A DNA stretch of 39,764 bases, taken from positions 308 to 40,071 of the forward strand of contig PKWK01000034.1 of NCBI GenBank assembly GCA_003133205.1. The letters are read 5' to 3'. The DNA is from Granulicella sp. GTDB taxonomy: Bacteria > Acidobacteriota > Terriglobia > Terriglobales > Acidobacteriaceae. The notes beneath the pieces are model-generated. The model saw nothing but the letters and a program-made list of their open reading frames with translations, did no database searches and was not told the DNA's origin. Made by a program: the position numbers and the translations under genes. Below are positions 25,707 to 32,363 of the stretch, piece by piece. Numbering within the stretch: position 1 is the stretch's first letter; the number at the start of each line of letters is the position of its first letter.

Positions 25707-26969
25707 TTAGCCGTTGGTGTTGAGCTGTGCAACGGCCTCGGCGAGCAGGATGCGCTGGTCGGTACGGCGGTAGCCGAGGACCACGGTCTGGCCGTTGAGG
25801 GCCGCGACCTGGTCGAGGACCTTGATGCGGACGTTGCTGTCGCCACGGTCGCCGATGGTGGCGAACGACTTGAAGTCGCCGAACATCCACGCGCCGGAAG
25901 CTGCTGGAGAAGCAACGTACACCGGCATTTCGGCGGAGAACTGCACTTCGTAGCCGAACAGACGAGCGCTGCCATCCGGATCGAAGGTGATGAACGTCTG
26001 GAACTGCGACGCGGCGATCTGGGCCTTCAGCAAGCGGTTGAACTCTTGGCGGTTGACCAACCACTTCGCGCCGACGTAGTAGGCGCGGTTCAGGCTGCCC
26101 ATGACGTCGATGATCGGGTTGATGCCGAGTACCGCAGCACCGGCAGTGATGGAGGCTCCGGTTGCCGTGGTGCCGTTGCCAAGGTAGCCCTGCGGCTGGC
26201 CGGTGCCGGTGCCGCTGACGAAAAGGTTCTCTTCTTTCACGCGGATCGCACGCTGCAGGTCAGCGGGCAGGAACTCCGAAGCAGCCTTGCTGTCCTGGAG
26301 AAGTTCCCACGAAGCGTAGATGCTGTCGCCGACGACGAACGCGCCGAGCATCGTGGTCGCAAAGCCAGGTGCGCTGGTGCCGAAGGCGTTGGTGCCGGTG
26401 CTGTTCGATTCGGCCTTGACGGTCGCAACCGACTTGGCTGCCTGGTACGGCAGGTTGATGTTCATCTCCGTGGTGATGACGCGGGAGAGCGAACGGGCAA
26501 CCGTCTCTTCGATCGCCATCGCAGGGATGGACGGATCGGTCTGGATCGGAACCAGGGCTCCGCCAGCAGCCGAGGTACCGGCTTCGCCGAGGGCGGCGTT
26601 CTGGATGAGGAACTTCTGGTGATCTTCGACGGAGCGCAGCGAGGACCAGAAGCCCTTGACGTACTCTTCGGAGCAGTTGGTGAGCGGCGTCGCCTTGCGG
26701 TATCCGCCAGCGGCGTAGAACTTGACCGGGTTGGTCGAGTTGGAGATGACGGCCTGCTCGCGGGGGGTTGCGACTTCGACGCGGCCCTTGTTGACGGCCT
26801 CGTAGCGAGCGATGTTGGCGTTGACCTGGTCGAGCTCCGTGGTGAGCGCGGTGAACGCGGTCTCATCGGATGCGGAGAGCTGAGTCTTGGTCTCGACGGC
26901 GTTCTTCAACATCTTTTCCTGCGCGTCGAGGATTTCTTTCTTGCGGGTGTTGAGGATCTTGATAGCCAT
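25707..26969 (-). CDS. HK97-fold major capsid protein
   Basis: A 420-residue protein starting MAIKILNTRKKEILDAQEKM. Residues about 5-65 form the helical scaffold (delta) domain, rich in Lys/Glu/Gln. The mature part includes GEAGTSAAGGALVPIQTDPS (about residues 128-147; the protease site probably lies ahead of it), IRVKEENLFVSGTGTGQPQG (about 242-261) and LGYRRTDQRILLAEAVAQLN at the C-terminus, all of which are diagnostic of the HK97 capsid family. About 415 copies would form a T=7 shell. It is placed between the small and large terminase genes, which is atypical. Confidence 0.93.
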   Translation of the reverse strand: MAIKILNTRKKEILDAQEKMLKNAVETKTQLSASDETAFTALTTELDQVNANIARYEAVNKGRVEVATPREQAVISNSTNPVKFYAAGGYRKATPLTNCSEEYVKGFWSSLRSVEDHQKFLIQNAALGEAGTSAAGGALVPIQTDPSIPAMAIEETVARSLSRVITTEMNINLPYQAAKSVATVKAESNSTGTNAFGTSAPGFATTMLGAFVVGDSIYASWELLQDSKAASEFLPADLQRAIRVKEENLFVSGTGTGQPQGYLGNGTTATGASITAGAAVLGINPIIDVMGSLNRAYYVGAKWLVNRQEFNRLLKAQIAASQFQTFITFDPDGSARLFGYEVQFSAEMPVYVASPAASGAWMFGDFKSFATIGDRGDSNVRIKVLDQVAALNGQTVVLGYRRTDQRILLAEAVAQLNTNG

Positions 26970-27077
26970 GGTGGGTATGTCCTGTGTTGGGTGTTACCCT
27001 CGGCGCTCATGGGAGCGGCATAGGTACGCGGCTCGTCGGTGTGGTCTCATAGGAGCCATCCAACTGGGCATCTGCAT

Positions 27078-27096
27078 AAGGGGTAGATATGCGGAA
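27078..27096 (-). repeat. stop-adjacent 19-nt element, copy 2
   Basis: On the minus strand it reads TTCCGCATATCTACCCCTT, 17 of 19 identical to the copy at 19455-19473, and starts at the base after the TAA that ends the 20-codon frame at 27097. It lies about 110 nt upstream of the capsid start. Confidence 0.6.
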
Positions 27097-27159
27097 TTAC
27101 TTCTGAGGGGGACGAGGAGAAGCTTCATCCGGGTCCGGTGGTGGGTCGTACCAATGCAT
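27097..27159 (-). CDS. possible 20-residue Pro/Asp-rich peptide gene
   Basis: An ATG two bases after the small terminase stop opens a 20-codon frame (MHWYDPPPDPDEASPRPPQK). Its TAA is immediately followed by the 19-nt element that also follows the stop of the DUF3168 gene, which is the main support that this stop matters. No good ribosome-binding site is present except coupling to the upstream stop. It could be a real micropeptide, a remnant or chance. Confidence 0.25.
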   Translation of the reverse strand: MHWYDPPPDPDEASPRPPQK

Positions 27160-27161
27160 GG

Positions 27162-27554
27162 TCACGCAGACTTCTTGGCGAGGAACAGCGACAAGCTCGA
27201 CGCTTTGGGCTTCTCCACGTTCACCTTCGAGCGATCAGCCGGGTTCAGCGCGAACTTCGAAGAGAGCGTGATCATCTGCGCGGTCTCGATGCCCGGCATG
27301 GGCTCGCGAGAATAGAACTTCGCGGCGAGGCGGACCAGCACGGCGAACATGAGCCGGTCGGACTCCTTGAGCACGCCGGGGCAGCACTGCTTCGCGAGTT
27401 CCTTCCACACCTTCTTCTCGGCCTTGGTCATGGACGGCGGCGGCGTGCCGATCGCGCGGTCCATGGTTGGCTCATGCGGGCGCTGGCGATCCTTGTGCGT
27501 GAGGAAGCCGCCTTTGCCTTCGAGAATCGAGGTGGGTGTTCGGTTGCGTCCCAT
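27162..27554 (-). CDS. terS: terminase small subunit, P27-like
   Basis: A 130-residue protein starting MGRNRTPTSILEGKGGFLTH; an in-frame TTG two codons earlier is an alternative. The pattern IGTPPPSMTKAEKKVWKELA (about residues 35-54), then CCPGVLKESDRLMFAVLVRL is that of P27-family small terminases, which recognise the packaging site. The C-terminus (PADRSKVNVEKPKASSLSLF) matches the conserved R-xx-L-x-V-xx-P region in which relatives carry P-xx-R. A CTAACCGTT segment lies 5 nt upstream of the ATG. It is followed by the capsid gene rather than the large terminase. Confidence 0.82.
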   Translation of the reverse strand: MGRNRTPTSILEGKGGFLTHKDRQRPHEPTMDRAIGTPPPSMTKAEKKVWKELAKQCCPGVLKESDRLMFAVLVRLAAKFYSREPMPGIETAQMITLSSKFALNPADRSKVNVEKPKASSLSLFLAKKSA

Positions 27555-27724
27555 ACTCAACGGTTAGCCATTCGTAAAACGCCGACTTAAATAGCGGTTA
27601 TGTGTGAAAAAACCGGCGTCATCGGGCCTGGTGCCGACGAGGCGTAGAGAAACAGACCCCCACGGGGTAGGTGCCATGCGTGGTGGGGCGACCACCACCC
27701 CCGGCGGGGCTAGAACGCTTGGTT

Positions 27725-28495
27725 TTACTGGGAATTTGGAGTGTTATTGGCTGTGAATCGAGCGCGTAGACGTTCCTGGCACACATCATCAGGTGTGTCC
27801 ATGGTGATGATCTGTGCTCCTGCATCACGCATCATGCCGACGGCGGCAGCCTCAGGGTTGGTGATGATGAGCCAGCAATGGTTGGTGCTGTACTTGGTGG
27901 CTTCGATCCATGCATCCCGGTTGGCCAGCACGCTGCCTACAGCGCCGGGCAGCGGCTGATGCATCGGTAGGTCAGTGATGTCGGACATAACAACGTCGTA
28001 GTCCCACACCAGGTCGGTCGCCGCCTTATGCTCGTCCACGTACGTTGACTTACCACTTGCTGCCGGGCCACATATGACTGTTGTGTTGCTGCGATCACCA
28101 AGGTCAGTGATCTTAGTGCCGCGCTTGCCAGTCCATCCGCATTCCACCGCAGTCTTCTTCGAGTGGCAGTCGTGGCACAGGCCTTGTAGACGATCAGGAT
28201 CATAGAACGCGTCGATGCCGTAGTTGTCCACGATCAGGCGTGCTGACAGGATGTGGTCGGCGGCGGTTGCTGCTTGATGACCACATGACTGGCACAGGAT
28301 GTCGCGGCGCAGGACAACCAGGCGAACGCGCTGCCAGCGCTTGCACCGGTACAACGCTCGAATGGGATCGTCTTCGCGGGACCGGTCGTACAGGCGCTTA
28401 CGCTCCTGCTTGGCACGCTGGTGACGATCACAGTAACCATTCGCGGTTGCCCGGGAACTGCATGATCGGCAGATGCCGGTCGGTGAGCTAGGCAT
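27725..28495 (-). CDS. HNH endonuclease fused to a P-loop NTPase
   Basis: A 256-residue protein from ATG 28495, which overlaps the TAG of the 44-codon frame upstream. Three modules are visible. Residues 9-25 form a zinc knuckle (C9, C12, C22, H25). Residues 60-115 are an HNH nuclease: C68-x2-C71, DH at 80-81, N91, then C107-x2-C110-H111. Residues 138-250 form a P-loop domain with Walker A ICGPAASGKSTYVDEH at 141-156 and a likely Walker B near VWDYDVVMSD. The P-loop part resembles small nucleotide kinases or AAA ATPases. HNH proteins next to terminase genes help cos cleavage and packaging in HK97-like phages, and the small terminase follows here. The fusion is uncommon in my experience. A TTG start at 28612 would add 39 residues but lacks support. 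Confidence 0.8.
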   Translation of the reverse strand: MPSSPTGICRSCSSRATANGYCDRHQRAKQERKRLYDRSREDDPIRALYRCKRWQRVRLVVLRRDILCQSCGHQAATAADHILSARLIVDNYGIDAFYDPDRLQGLCHDCHSKKTAVECGWTGKRGTKITDLGDRSNTTVICGPAASGKSTYVDEHKAATDLVWDYDVVMSDITDLPMHQPLPGAVGSVLANRDAWIEATKYSTNHCWLIITNPEAAAVGMMRDAGAQIITMDTPDDVCQERLRARFTANNTPNSQ

Positions 28496-28622
28496 CTGGA
28501 TATGCCTTCGCTCGCGCGATCGCGTGGAGCACCTTGTGGTGAGGAACGTGCGCAAGCAGGCGGAAGACGTCGGATGATCGCCAGCCGCAACGATAAAGAA
28601 GTCGGCGAACAAGTCGGCACAT
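28488..28622 (-). CDS. 44-residue basic protein, translationally coupled
   Basis: The frame runs MCRLVRRLLYRCGWRSSDVF and on to AKAYPDA at TAG 28488. Its ATG overlaps the TGA of the upstream 66-residue gene (TGATG) and has GGAGG 8 nt upstream; its own stop overlaps the HNH gene start by 8 bp. The chained overlaps are the evidence that it is translated. The protein is rich in Arg and His and I recognise no family. Confidence 0.5.
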   Translation of the reverse strand: MCRLVRRLLYRCGWRSSDVFRLLAHVPHHKVLHAIARAKAYPDA

Positions 28623-28822
28623 CAGACTGTTCCTCCGGCGCTGAACGGCTGCTGCATGCGGGCGACCTGCCGGTTGAAGGTGTCGGCGAAGGTGGGCTGG
28701 TTGGTGCCGTTGATGTAGTCACGCATGTTGGCGATGCTCGCGACGATGATGTCGGCTGCTTCGGCAAGGTGGTCCAGGTTGCGGTTGATCTCGGCGACGA
28801 GCTCTGCTGATGCTGGGGTCAT
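28622..28822 (-). CDS. hypothetical 66-residue phage protein
   Basis: A small acidic helical protein (NRNLDHLAEAADIIVASIAN then MRDYINGTNQPTFADTFNRQ) with GGAGG 8 nt before ATG 28822. It starts the leftward unit just after a terminator at 28886-28927, so the late promoter is probably in the 63 bp between. I recognise no family. The conserved spacing and coupling to the 44-residue gene and HNH gene suggest a packaging-linked role, which is a guess. Confidence 0.65.
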   Translation of the reverse strand: MTPASAELVAEINRNLDHLAEAADIIVASIANMRDYINGTNQPTFADTFNRQVARMQQPFSAGGTV

Positions 28823-28856
28823 GGTGTGTAGCCTCCTAATAAAGACATCCGCTAGT

Positions 28857-28876
28857 CACAACTTCTGCGCGTTGTG
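28857..28876. promoter_or_regulatory. dyad CACAAC-N8-GTTGTG, possible operator
   Basis: CACAAC (28857-28862) and GTTGTG (28871-28876) are inverted repeats with an 8-bp spacer between the terminator and the start of the late genes. The sequence GCGCGTTGTGAT occurs at 28867-28878 and again at 28939-28950, flanking the terminator. A regulator site for late genes is possible. Confidence 0.4.
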
Positions 28877-28885
28877 ATTTAACTG

Positions 28886-28927
28886 AAAAAGTCCATCAGC
28901 CTGAATCGTGCTTGCAGGCTGATGGAC
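28886..28927 (-). terminator. Rho-independent terminator
   Basis: GTCCATCAGCCTG (28891-28903) and CAGGCTGATGGAC (28915-28927) form a perfect 13-bp stem with an 11-nt loop. On the minus strand it is followed by TTTTT (28890-28886). It lies 29 bp beyond the stop of the 101-residue gene and should end that leftward transcript before the late unit begins. Confidence 0.88.
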
Positions 28928-28956
28928 ATTGAGGTTTAGCGCGTTGTGATGCTGCC

Positions 28957-29262
28957 TTAGAGCAGCTTGGCGACTTCGGCGGGAACGGCTTCCACCACCT
29001 TGACGGCGTCGGCAATATGCAGCTCGGTCCAGGCAACGGCCTTGGTCTCGAACTGCGAGTAGGCGGCGATCGCTTTTTCGAAGTCACCCTGGAGAAGCTT
29101 GACGCGGCTGGACAACGTCTCCAACGACGCCAGTGCAGTGGTGGTGTCCACGGCGACTGTGAAGGTGATGGCCTTGGCATCCTTCGCCGCGATCGCGACA
29201 GGAGTCTTGAAGGCGGTGATGATCCGGACGAGCAGGGCTTTGGTGCGGGTGAAGATGTTCAT
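28957..29262 (-). CDS. hypothetical 101-residue leftward protein
   Basis: The protein starts MNIFTRTKALLVRIITAFKT and is an Ala/Lys/Glu-rich helical protein (ASLETLSSRVKLLQGDFEKA, IAAYSQFETKAVAWTELHI). An AGAGGA lies about 7 nt upstream of ATG 29262. The N-terminal part has a basic amphipathic or weakly hydrophobic stretch (ALLVRIITAFKTPVAIA) and no clear membrane span. It is a transcription unit of its own, ending at a strong terminator and starting at the control region. Such placement suits a lysogenic or immediate early gene, but I do not recognise it and see no HTH. Confidence 0.6.
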   Translation of the reverse strand: MNIFTRTKALLVRIITAFKTPVAIAAKDAKAITFTVAVDTTTALASLETLSSRVKLLQGDFEKAIAAYSQFETKAVAWTELHIADAVKVVEAVPAEVAKLL

Positions 29263-29354
29263 GGATGAGTCCTCTACATGAACGGTGGCGAAGTTCGTTC
29301 TTCCGTGGGTGTCGCACGGCTACAGACCTGGTTTACCGCTTTTGAGGGGTAGAA

Positions 29355-29371
29355 AACGGGTTTGAAACGGG
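29355..29371 (+). repeat. inverted repeat, left arm (17 bp)
   Basis: AACGGGTTTGAAACGGG is the exact reverse complement of 29610-29626. Within each arm the unit ACGGGTTTGA recurs, and the right arm carries a further degenerate unit. The two arms lie 238 bp apart and bracket the AT-rich core, as operator sites or iterons would. Confidence 0.75.
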
Positions 29372-29390
29372 TTTTTGGAGCGTAACTCAC

Positions 29391-29454
29391 TGATAACAAA
29401 GGAGGCAAAATGACCCGAAACGGGTAGGTAATCTTTGTATCGTCTTTGTTATCA
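29391..29454. repeat. inverted repeat pair TGATAACAAAG / CTTTGTTATCA
   Basis: TGATAACAAAG (29391-29401) and CTTTGTTATCA (29444-29454) are perfect inverted repeats 42 bp apart. Between them ACCCG-AAA-CGGGT (29413-29425) forms a perfect 5-bp-arm palindrome that shares the ACGGGT core of the larger repeats. Confidence 0.7.
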
Positions 29455-29517
29455 ACAACATGCTCCTTATATATGTGATATTAATATAGTTATATAAAAT
29501 GGGGGATTAAATACCTA

Positions 29518-29530
29518 TTGGTCTGACCAA
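29518..29530. promoter_or_regulatory. palindrome TTGGTC-T-GACCAA, likely operator
   Basis: A perfect 6-bp-arm palindrome with a single-base centre, at the right edge of the AT-rich core. It is a typical size for an HTH dimer site. Confidence 0.5.
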
Positions 29531-29594
29531 TGTTCCTAATTCCCACGGGCACCCTTAACAGAGAAGTCACCTACATCTCTGCTATCCCCTATGA

Positions 29595-29873
29595 ATGGAG
29601 CAACATAGCCCCGTTTCAAACCCGTTCAAAACACGTTTTAGACCCCCTAAAACCGCTCATGTTGTTGATTCCACTCCTCCTAAACCCACACACCCACATC
29701 CGTCGCCACCACACATGCCCCAGGTCGCCTGGAATACCACCCACCCATGGCCGCCGCGCCGGTGGTGGGCCAAGGCCTGGTATCTCTTCCAGCGCACCAA
29801 TCGCGCCTTCCTCAACACTGCAATCCCCAATGTTCATCGGCCTACAAGACCTGTCCAGCGACGTGTTTTCTAG
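29595..29873 (+). CDS. doubtful small rightward gene (92 codons or fewer)
   Basis: The second half of this frame (from ATG 29715, 52 codons) has strong G/C third positions and a plausible sequence, RRWWAKAWYLFQRTNRAFLN. The first half overlaps the inverted repeats and is Pro/His-rich, so if the gene is real the start is probably 29715. No family is recognised and no good ribosome site was seen. The opposite strand is also open here. Confidence 0.3.
   Translation: MEQHSPVSNPFKTRFRPPKTAHVVDSTPPKPTHPHPSPPHMPQVAWNTTHPWPPRRWWAKAWYLFQRTNRAFLNTAIPNVHRPTRPVQRRVF
29610..29626 (-). repeat. inverted repeat, right arm (17 bp)
   Basis: CCCGTTTCAAACCCGTT, exact reverse complement of 29355-29371; followed by CAAAACACGTTTT, a degenerate extra unit. 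Confidence 0.75.
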
Positions 29874-29942
29874 CTAAAAACTGACGCAGAAAATCAAAGT
29901 TAACGAGAAAACGTGATACCGGGCATAGGGCAGAGGTAGTAA

Positions 29943-30308
29943 ATGATGACGACTCCGAGCTACACACCTGCACCCAGCCCGTTCAACGATCGCGACATCG
30001 CCGATGCAGTCCTCGCCGACGTCACCGCCAACTTCACCACGGACTTCACAGCAGCCGCAGCCGAGATGCGCCGGAACGCCGCCACCGCGCCGGGTGCCAT
30101 CATCGATCCGACCGAACCCACCTGCATCATCCACGGCGCTTATGCTGCCCAAGGTGTTCTTGCCACCGCGCGTGGTCTACGTCTTCACCCATGCCCCACC
30201 TGCGCCGCCGCGCTGGTGAAGTGGTCCGATGGCATCCGCGCCAACCTCCAGGCTACCTCTGCTACGGGCTTCGCCCTATCGTCACAATCGTCGGATCGTT
30301 GTCAGTAA
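29943..30308 (+). CDS. early protein with Cys/His motif
   Basis: A 121-residue protein starting MMTTPSYTPAPSPFNDRDIA, with AGAGGT before ATG 29943. The N-terminal half is Ala/Thr-rich and helical. C61-x2-H64 and C84-x2-C87 (HPCPTC) form a possible zinc site, followed by a short helix (AAALVKWSDGIRANL). It is the first well supported gene of the rightward unit. I recognise no family; it may be a small DNA- or RNA-binding early protein. The C-terminal 20 residues are Ser/Thr-rich with a lone C120. Confidence 0.6.
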   Translation: MMTTPSYTPAPSPFNDRDIADAVLADVTANFTTDFTAAAAEMRRNAATAPGAIIDPTEPTCIIHGAYAAQGVLATARGLRLHPCPTCAAALVKWSDGIRANLQATSATGFALSSQSSDRCQ

Positions 30309-30374
30309 TAAATGACGCCGGGGGTGTAACTAATCCCAGGCGCTCACATCCCAGTAAGCGTGAGGTTATAGAAA

Positions 30375-30896
30375 ATGACTACCGAAGCCCAGCCCGCCCA
30401 AGTCTCCGCCCCCACGAAGTTGTCGATGGCCGCCCGCCTCATCCTGCGTGTCCTCGCCAGCAGCCCAACCCGTCCCATGACCGTCACCGAGCTGACAGCC
30501 AAGACACCTTGCTCCCACGGCACCGCGTACCAGATCACGAAGAAGCTCACCGAGGCAGGTTTGCTCACCCCTTATCCTGCCGAATATGGAGTACCGCGCA
30601 CCTTCGTCATCTCCAACCTCAATCTGCTCACCTCACCGTCGAGCCCATTCCAGGACGAACCTCTCCAGCGCCTTCTCGCCGACCTGGAGCCCAAGACCTG
30701 GAAAGAGGTCTGCGCTCTCCTTCTCGCCATCGTCACCAACGAGTCAATCACCGAGGGCGAGCTCATCCTGCGCAGCGGCTGCTCCCCCCGCACCGTCGCC
30801 GACTGGCTCGGCTATGCCGAGGAGCACCGCCTTATCACCGACACCGTCTACCCGCCCAACAGCTTCAGCGCCCCCAAAATCTACACGATCCTCTAA
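30375..30896 (+). CDS. double winged-helix early protein
   Basis: A 173-residue protein starting MTTEAQPAQVSAPTKLSMAA, with a GTGAGG site 9 nt upstream of ATG 30375. Residues about 17-85 (ARLILRVLASSPTRPMTVTE then SHGTAYQITKKLTEAGLLTP) form a MarR/PadR-like winged helix. Residues about 100-173 repeat the design (VCALLLAIVTNESITEGELI, CSPRTVADWLGYAEEHRLIT), so two winged helices lie in tandem. It could be a regulator or a replication initiation protein that binds the origin; it directly precedes the helicase and primase genes. It is the best candidate for a lysogeny or early regulator but does not look like CI. Confidence 0.65.
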   Translation: MTTEAQPAQVSAPTKLSMAARLILRVLASSPTRPMTVTELTAKTPCSHGTAYQITKKLTEAGLLTPYPAEYGVPRTFVISNLNLLTSPSSPFQDEPLQRLLADLEPKTWKEVCALLLAIVTNESITEGELILRSGCSPRTVADWLGYAEEHRLITDTVYPPNSFSAPKIYTIL

Positions 30897-31061
30897 CCCG
30901 GCGAAGTTCGCCACTAACCCCCCGCGCCCGCATACGACCTTACGAACGTAAAGAACGTCAGCACGCCAAGTCCTTAAGTCCGACTTCTCCGCGCCCGAGT
31001 GTACTACGGCACCACCAAATTCACGACCACCGCCAACCAGCGGTCCGGAGAGTTGCGCTTT

Positions 31062-32363
31062 ATGGCTAACATCGAACATGTCGAAGATGACCTGAGTGAC
31101 CTGGAGATGCCCGGGCCGAAGGTGATGGAATGGGCCACCGAGCCGGTGGCCGTCCCACCCTTCGTTCAACCGGACTACTACCTGGCCCTGCCCGAGGCGG
31201 CGCTCTACGGCAAGCTGGGCGAGCTCACGAAGACGCTCGATAGCCCATTTTCATGGAGCTGGCCGACCATGGTAACAGCCTTCGCAACTTTGGGCATACA
31301 CACCATGGGGTCGTACAGCCAGGCGATCCGCCCCAATTTGTACACCGTCTTGATGGGCAAGGTCGCCTCCGGCAAGTCCACCGTTATGCGGCGCTCCCTG
31401 CGCTCGCTCGACATCCCCGAAAAGGCTATCAAGAAGGCGCACGTCGGCAGCGACCGTGGCCTGGAGCAGGTCCTGCGCGTCCCCAAGCCCGAGGGTTGGA
31501 AGAAGGGAGACCCCGAAGACCGGTTCGTTCACACGTCAACGCTGTGGATGGATGAGATGTCGGGGGTGATGACCAAGCTCGCCTACGAGGGCAGCACCCT
31601 GGCACAGAATCTTTGCGACCTCCACGGTGAGGATGAAGTCAGCTTCCCCACACGCGACGGCCTGAACACCATCACCGCCAAGCTCAACCTGTTGGGTGCC
31701 GTACCTTGCTCCGATGGGCTTTCCTTCAGCTCCGTCTTCACCAGCGCGACGACCGGGGGACTCTGGTCCAGGATGATTTTGGCCCCCGGTCCCACCGACT
31801 GGACCCCGGACCACACATGGCTCCCTAAGCGCCAGAGACTGACACCCAGCGTGATCGACATCCCGGTCGAGGCGATCACCACCGCCGCCGCCTGGGCAGC
31901 CGACACCAAGGCCCAGATCACCGCCGCAGCCGAGAAGGCGAAGAAGCCGGTCCCCAACCTAAGCCACATCGATCGCATTTCAGAATCGGCTTTGAGATGT
32001 GCCCTCATTCAGAGTTCGGCGAACCATGACGACACCATCACCGAGGCAAGTCTCCGCGCGGCTCTGGTGATGGCCGACTGGCAGGTGAAGGTAAAGAGCA
32101 TCTACAAGGCCAGCGCCGCCACCACGCCGGAGGCCGTAGCCGGAAACATGATCCTCGACGCACTCGCCAACGCACCGGCGGGTAAGTTCACCAACTTCCC
32201 CACCCTCCTCAAGCGCGAAGGCTGGCGCGACACCCTCGGCAGCGCCATCTTCAACAAGATGAAGCGGGTCATGATCGACAACGAGGAGATCCGCATCGCC
32301 ATGACCAAGGGCGACGACGGTGAGATCGAAAAACACTGGAATCAGGTGCAACTTGTCGACTAA
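31062..32363 (+). CDS. replicative helicase-like P-loop ATPase (DUF3987-like)
   Basis: A 433-residue protein starting MANIEHVEDDLSDLEMPGPK. ATG 31062 with CCGGAGAG upstream is preferred to GTG 30999. Walker A GKVASGKST lies at 99-107 and a Walker B LWMDEMSG at 161-168; FTSATTGGLWSRMIL at 226-240 would contain the sensor and arginine finger. This matches the DUF3987/primase-helicase C-terminal ATPases of phages and satellites. The C-terminal 80 residues form a small helical/winged domain (AGKFTNFPTLLKREGWRDTL). The next gene is an AEP primase, so helicase and primase, often fused, are here split and overlapping. Confidence 0.75.
   Translation: MANIEHVEDDLSDLEMPGPKVMEWATEPVAVPPFVQPDYYLALPEAALYGKLGELTKTLDSPFSWSWPTMVTAFATLGIHTMGSYSQAIRPNLYTVLMGKVASGKSTVMRRSLRSLDIPEKAIKKAHVGSDRGLEQVLRVPKPEGWKKGDPEDRFVHTSTLWMDEMSGVMTKLAYEGSTLAQNLCDLHGEDEVSFPTRDGLNTITAKLNLLGAVPCSDGLSFSSVFTSATTGGLWSRMILAPGPTDWTPDHTWLPKRQRLTPSVIDIPVEAITTAAAWAADTKAQITAAAEKAKKPVPNLSHIDRISESALRCALIQSSANHDDTITEASLRAALVMADWQVKVKSIYKASAATTPEAVAGNMILDALANAPAGKFTNFPTLLKREGWRDTLGSAIFNKMKRVMIDNEEIRIAMTKGDDGEIEKHWNQVQLVD

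Larger units (their letters stand above)
29263..29942. promoter_or_regulatory. 680-bp control region between leftward and rightward genes
   Basis: The region diverges leftward (29262) and rightward (29943, or 29595 if that frame is real). It holds an AT-rich core (29461-29520) where promoter -10 elements probably lie, several inverted repeats listed separately, and a perfect Shine-Dalgarno AAAGGAGG (29398-29405) serving a five-codon frame at 29410-29427. These are features of a lysis-lysogeny switch, but no CI or Cro-like repressor was recognised in the window. Confidence 0.6.

Noticed and set aside
25461..27023. 520-codon plus-strand frame
   Set aside because: It is the antisense shadow of the capsid gene and the start of the large terminase gene, with no domain and no ribosome-binding site.
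29616..29837. 73-codon minus-strand frame in the control region
   Set aside because: Third-position GC and sequence are better on the plus strand, and its end runs through the inverted repeat.
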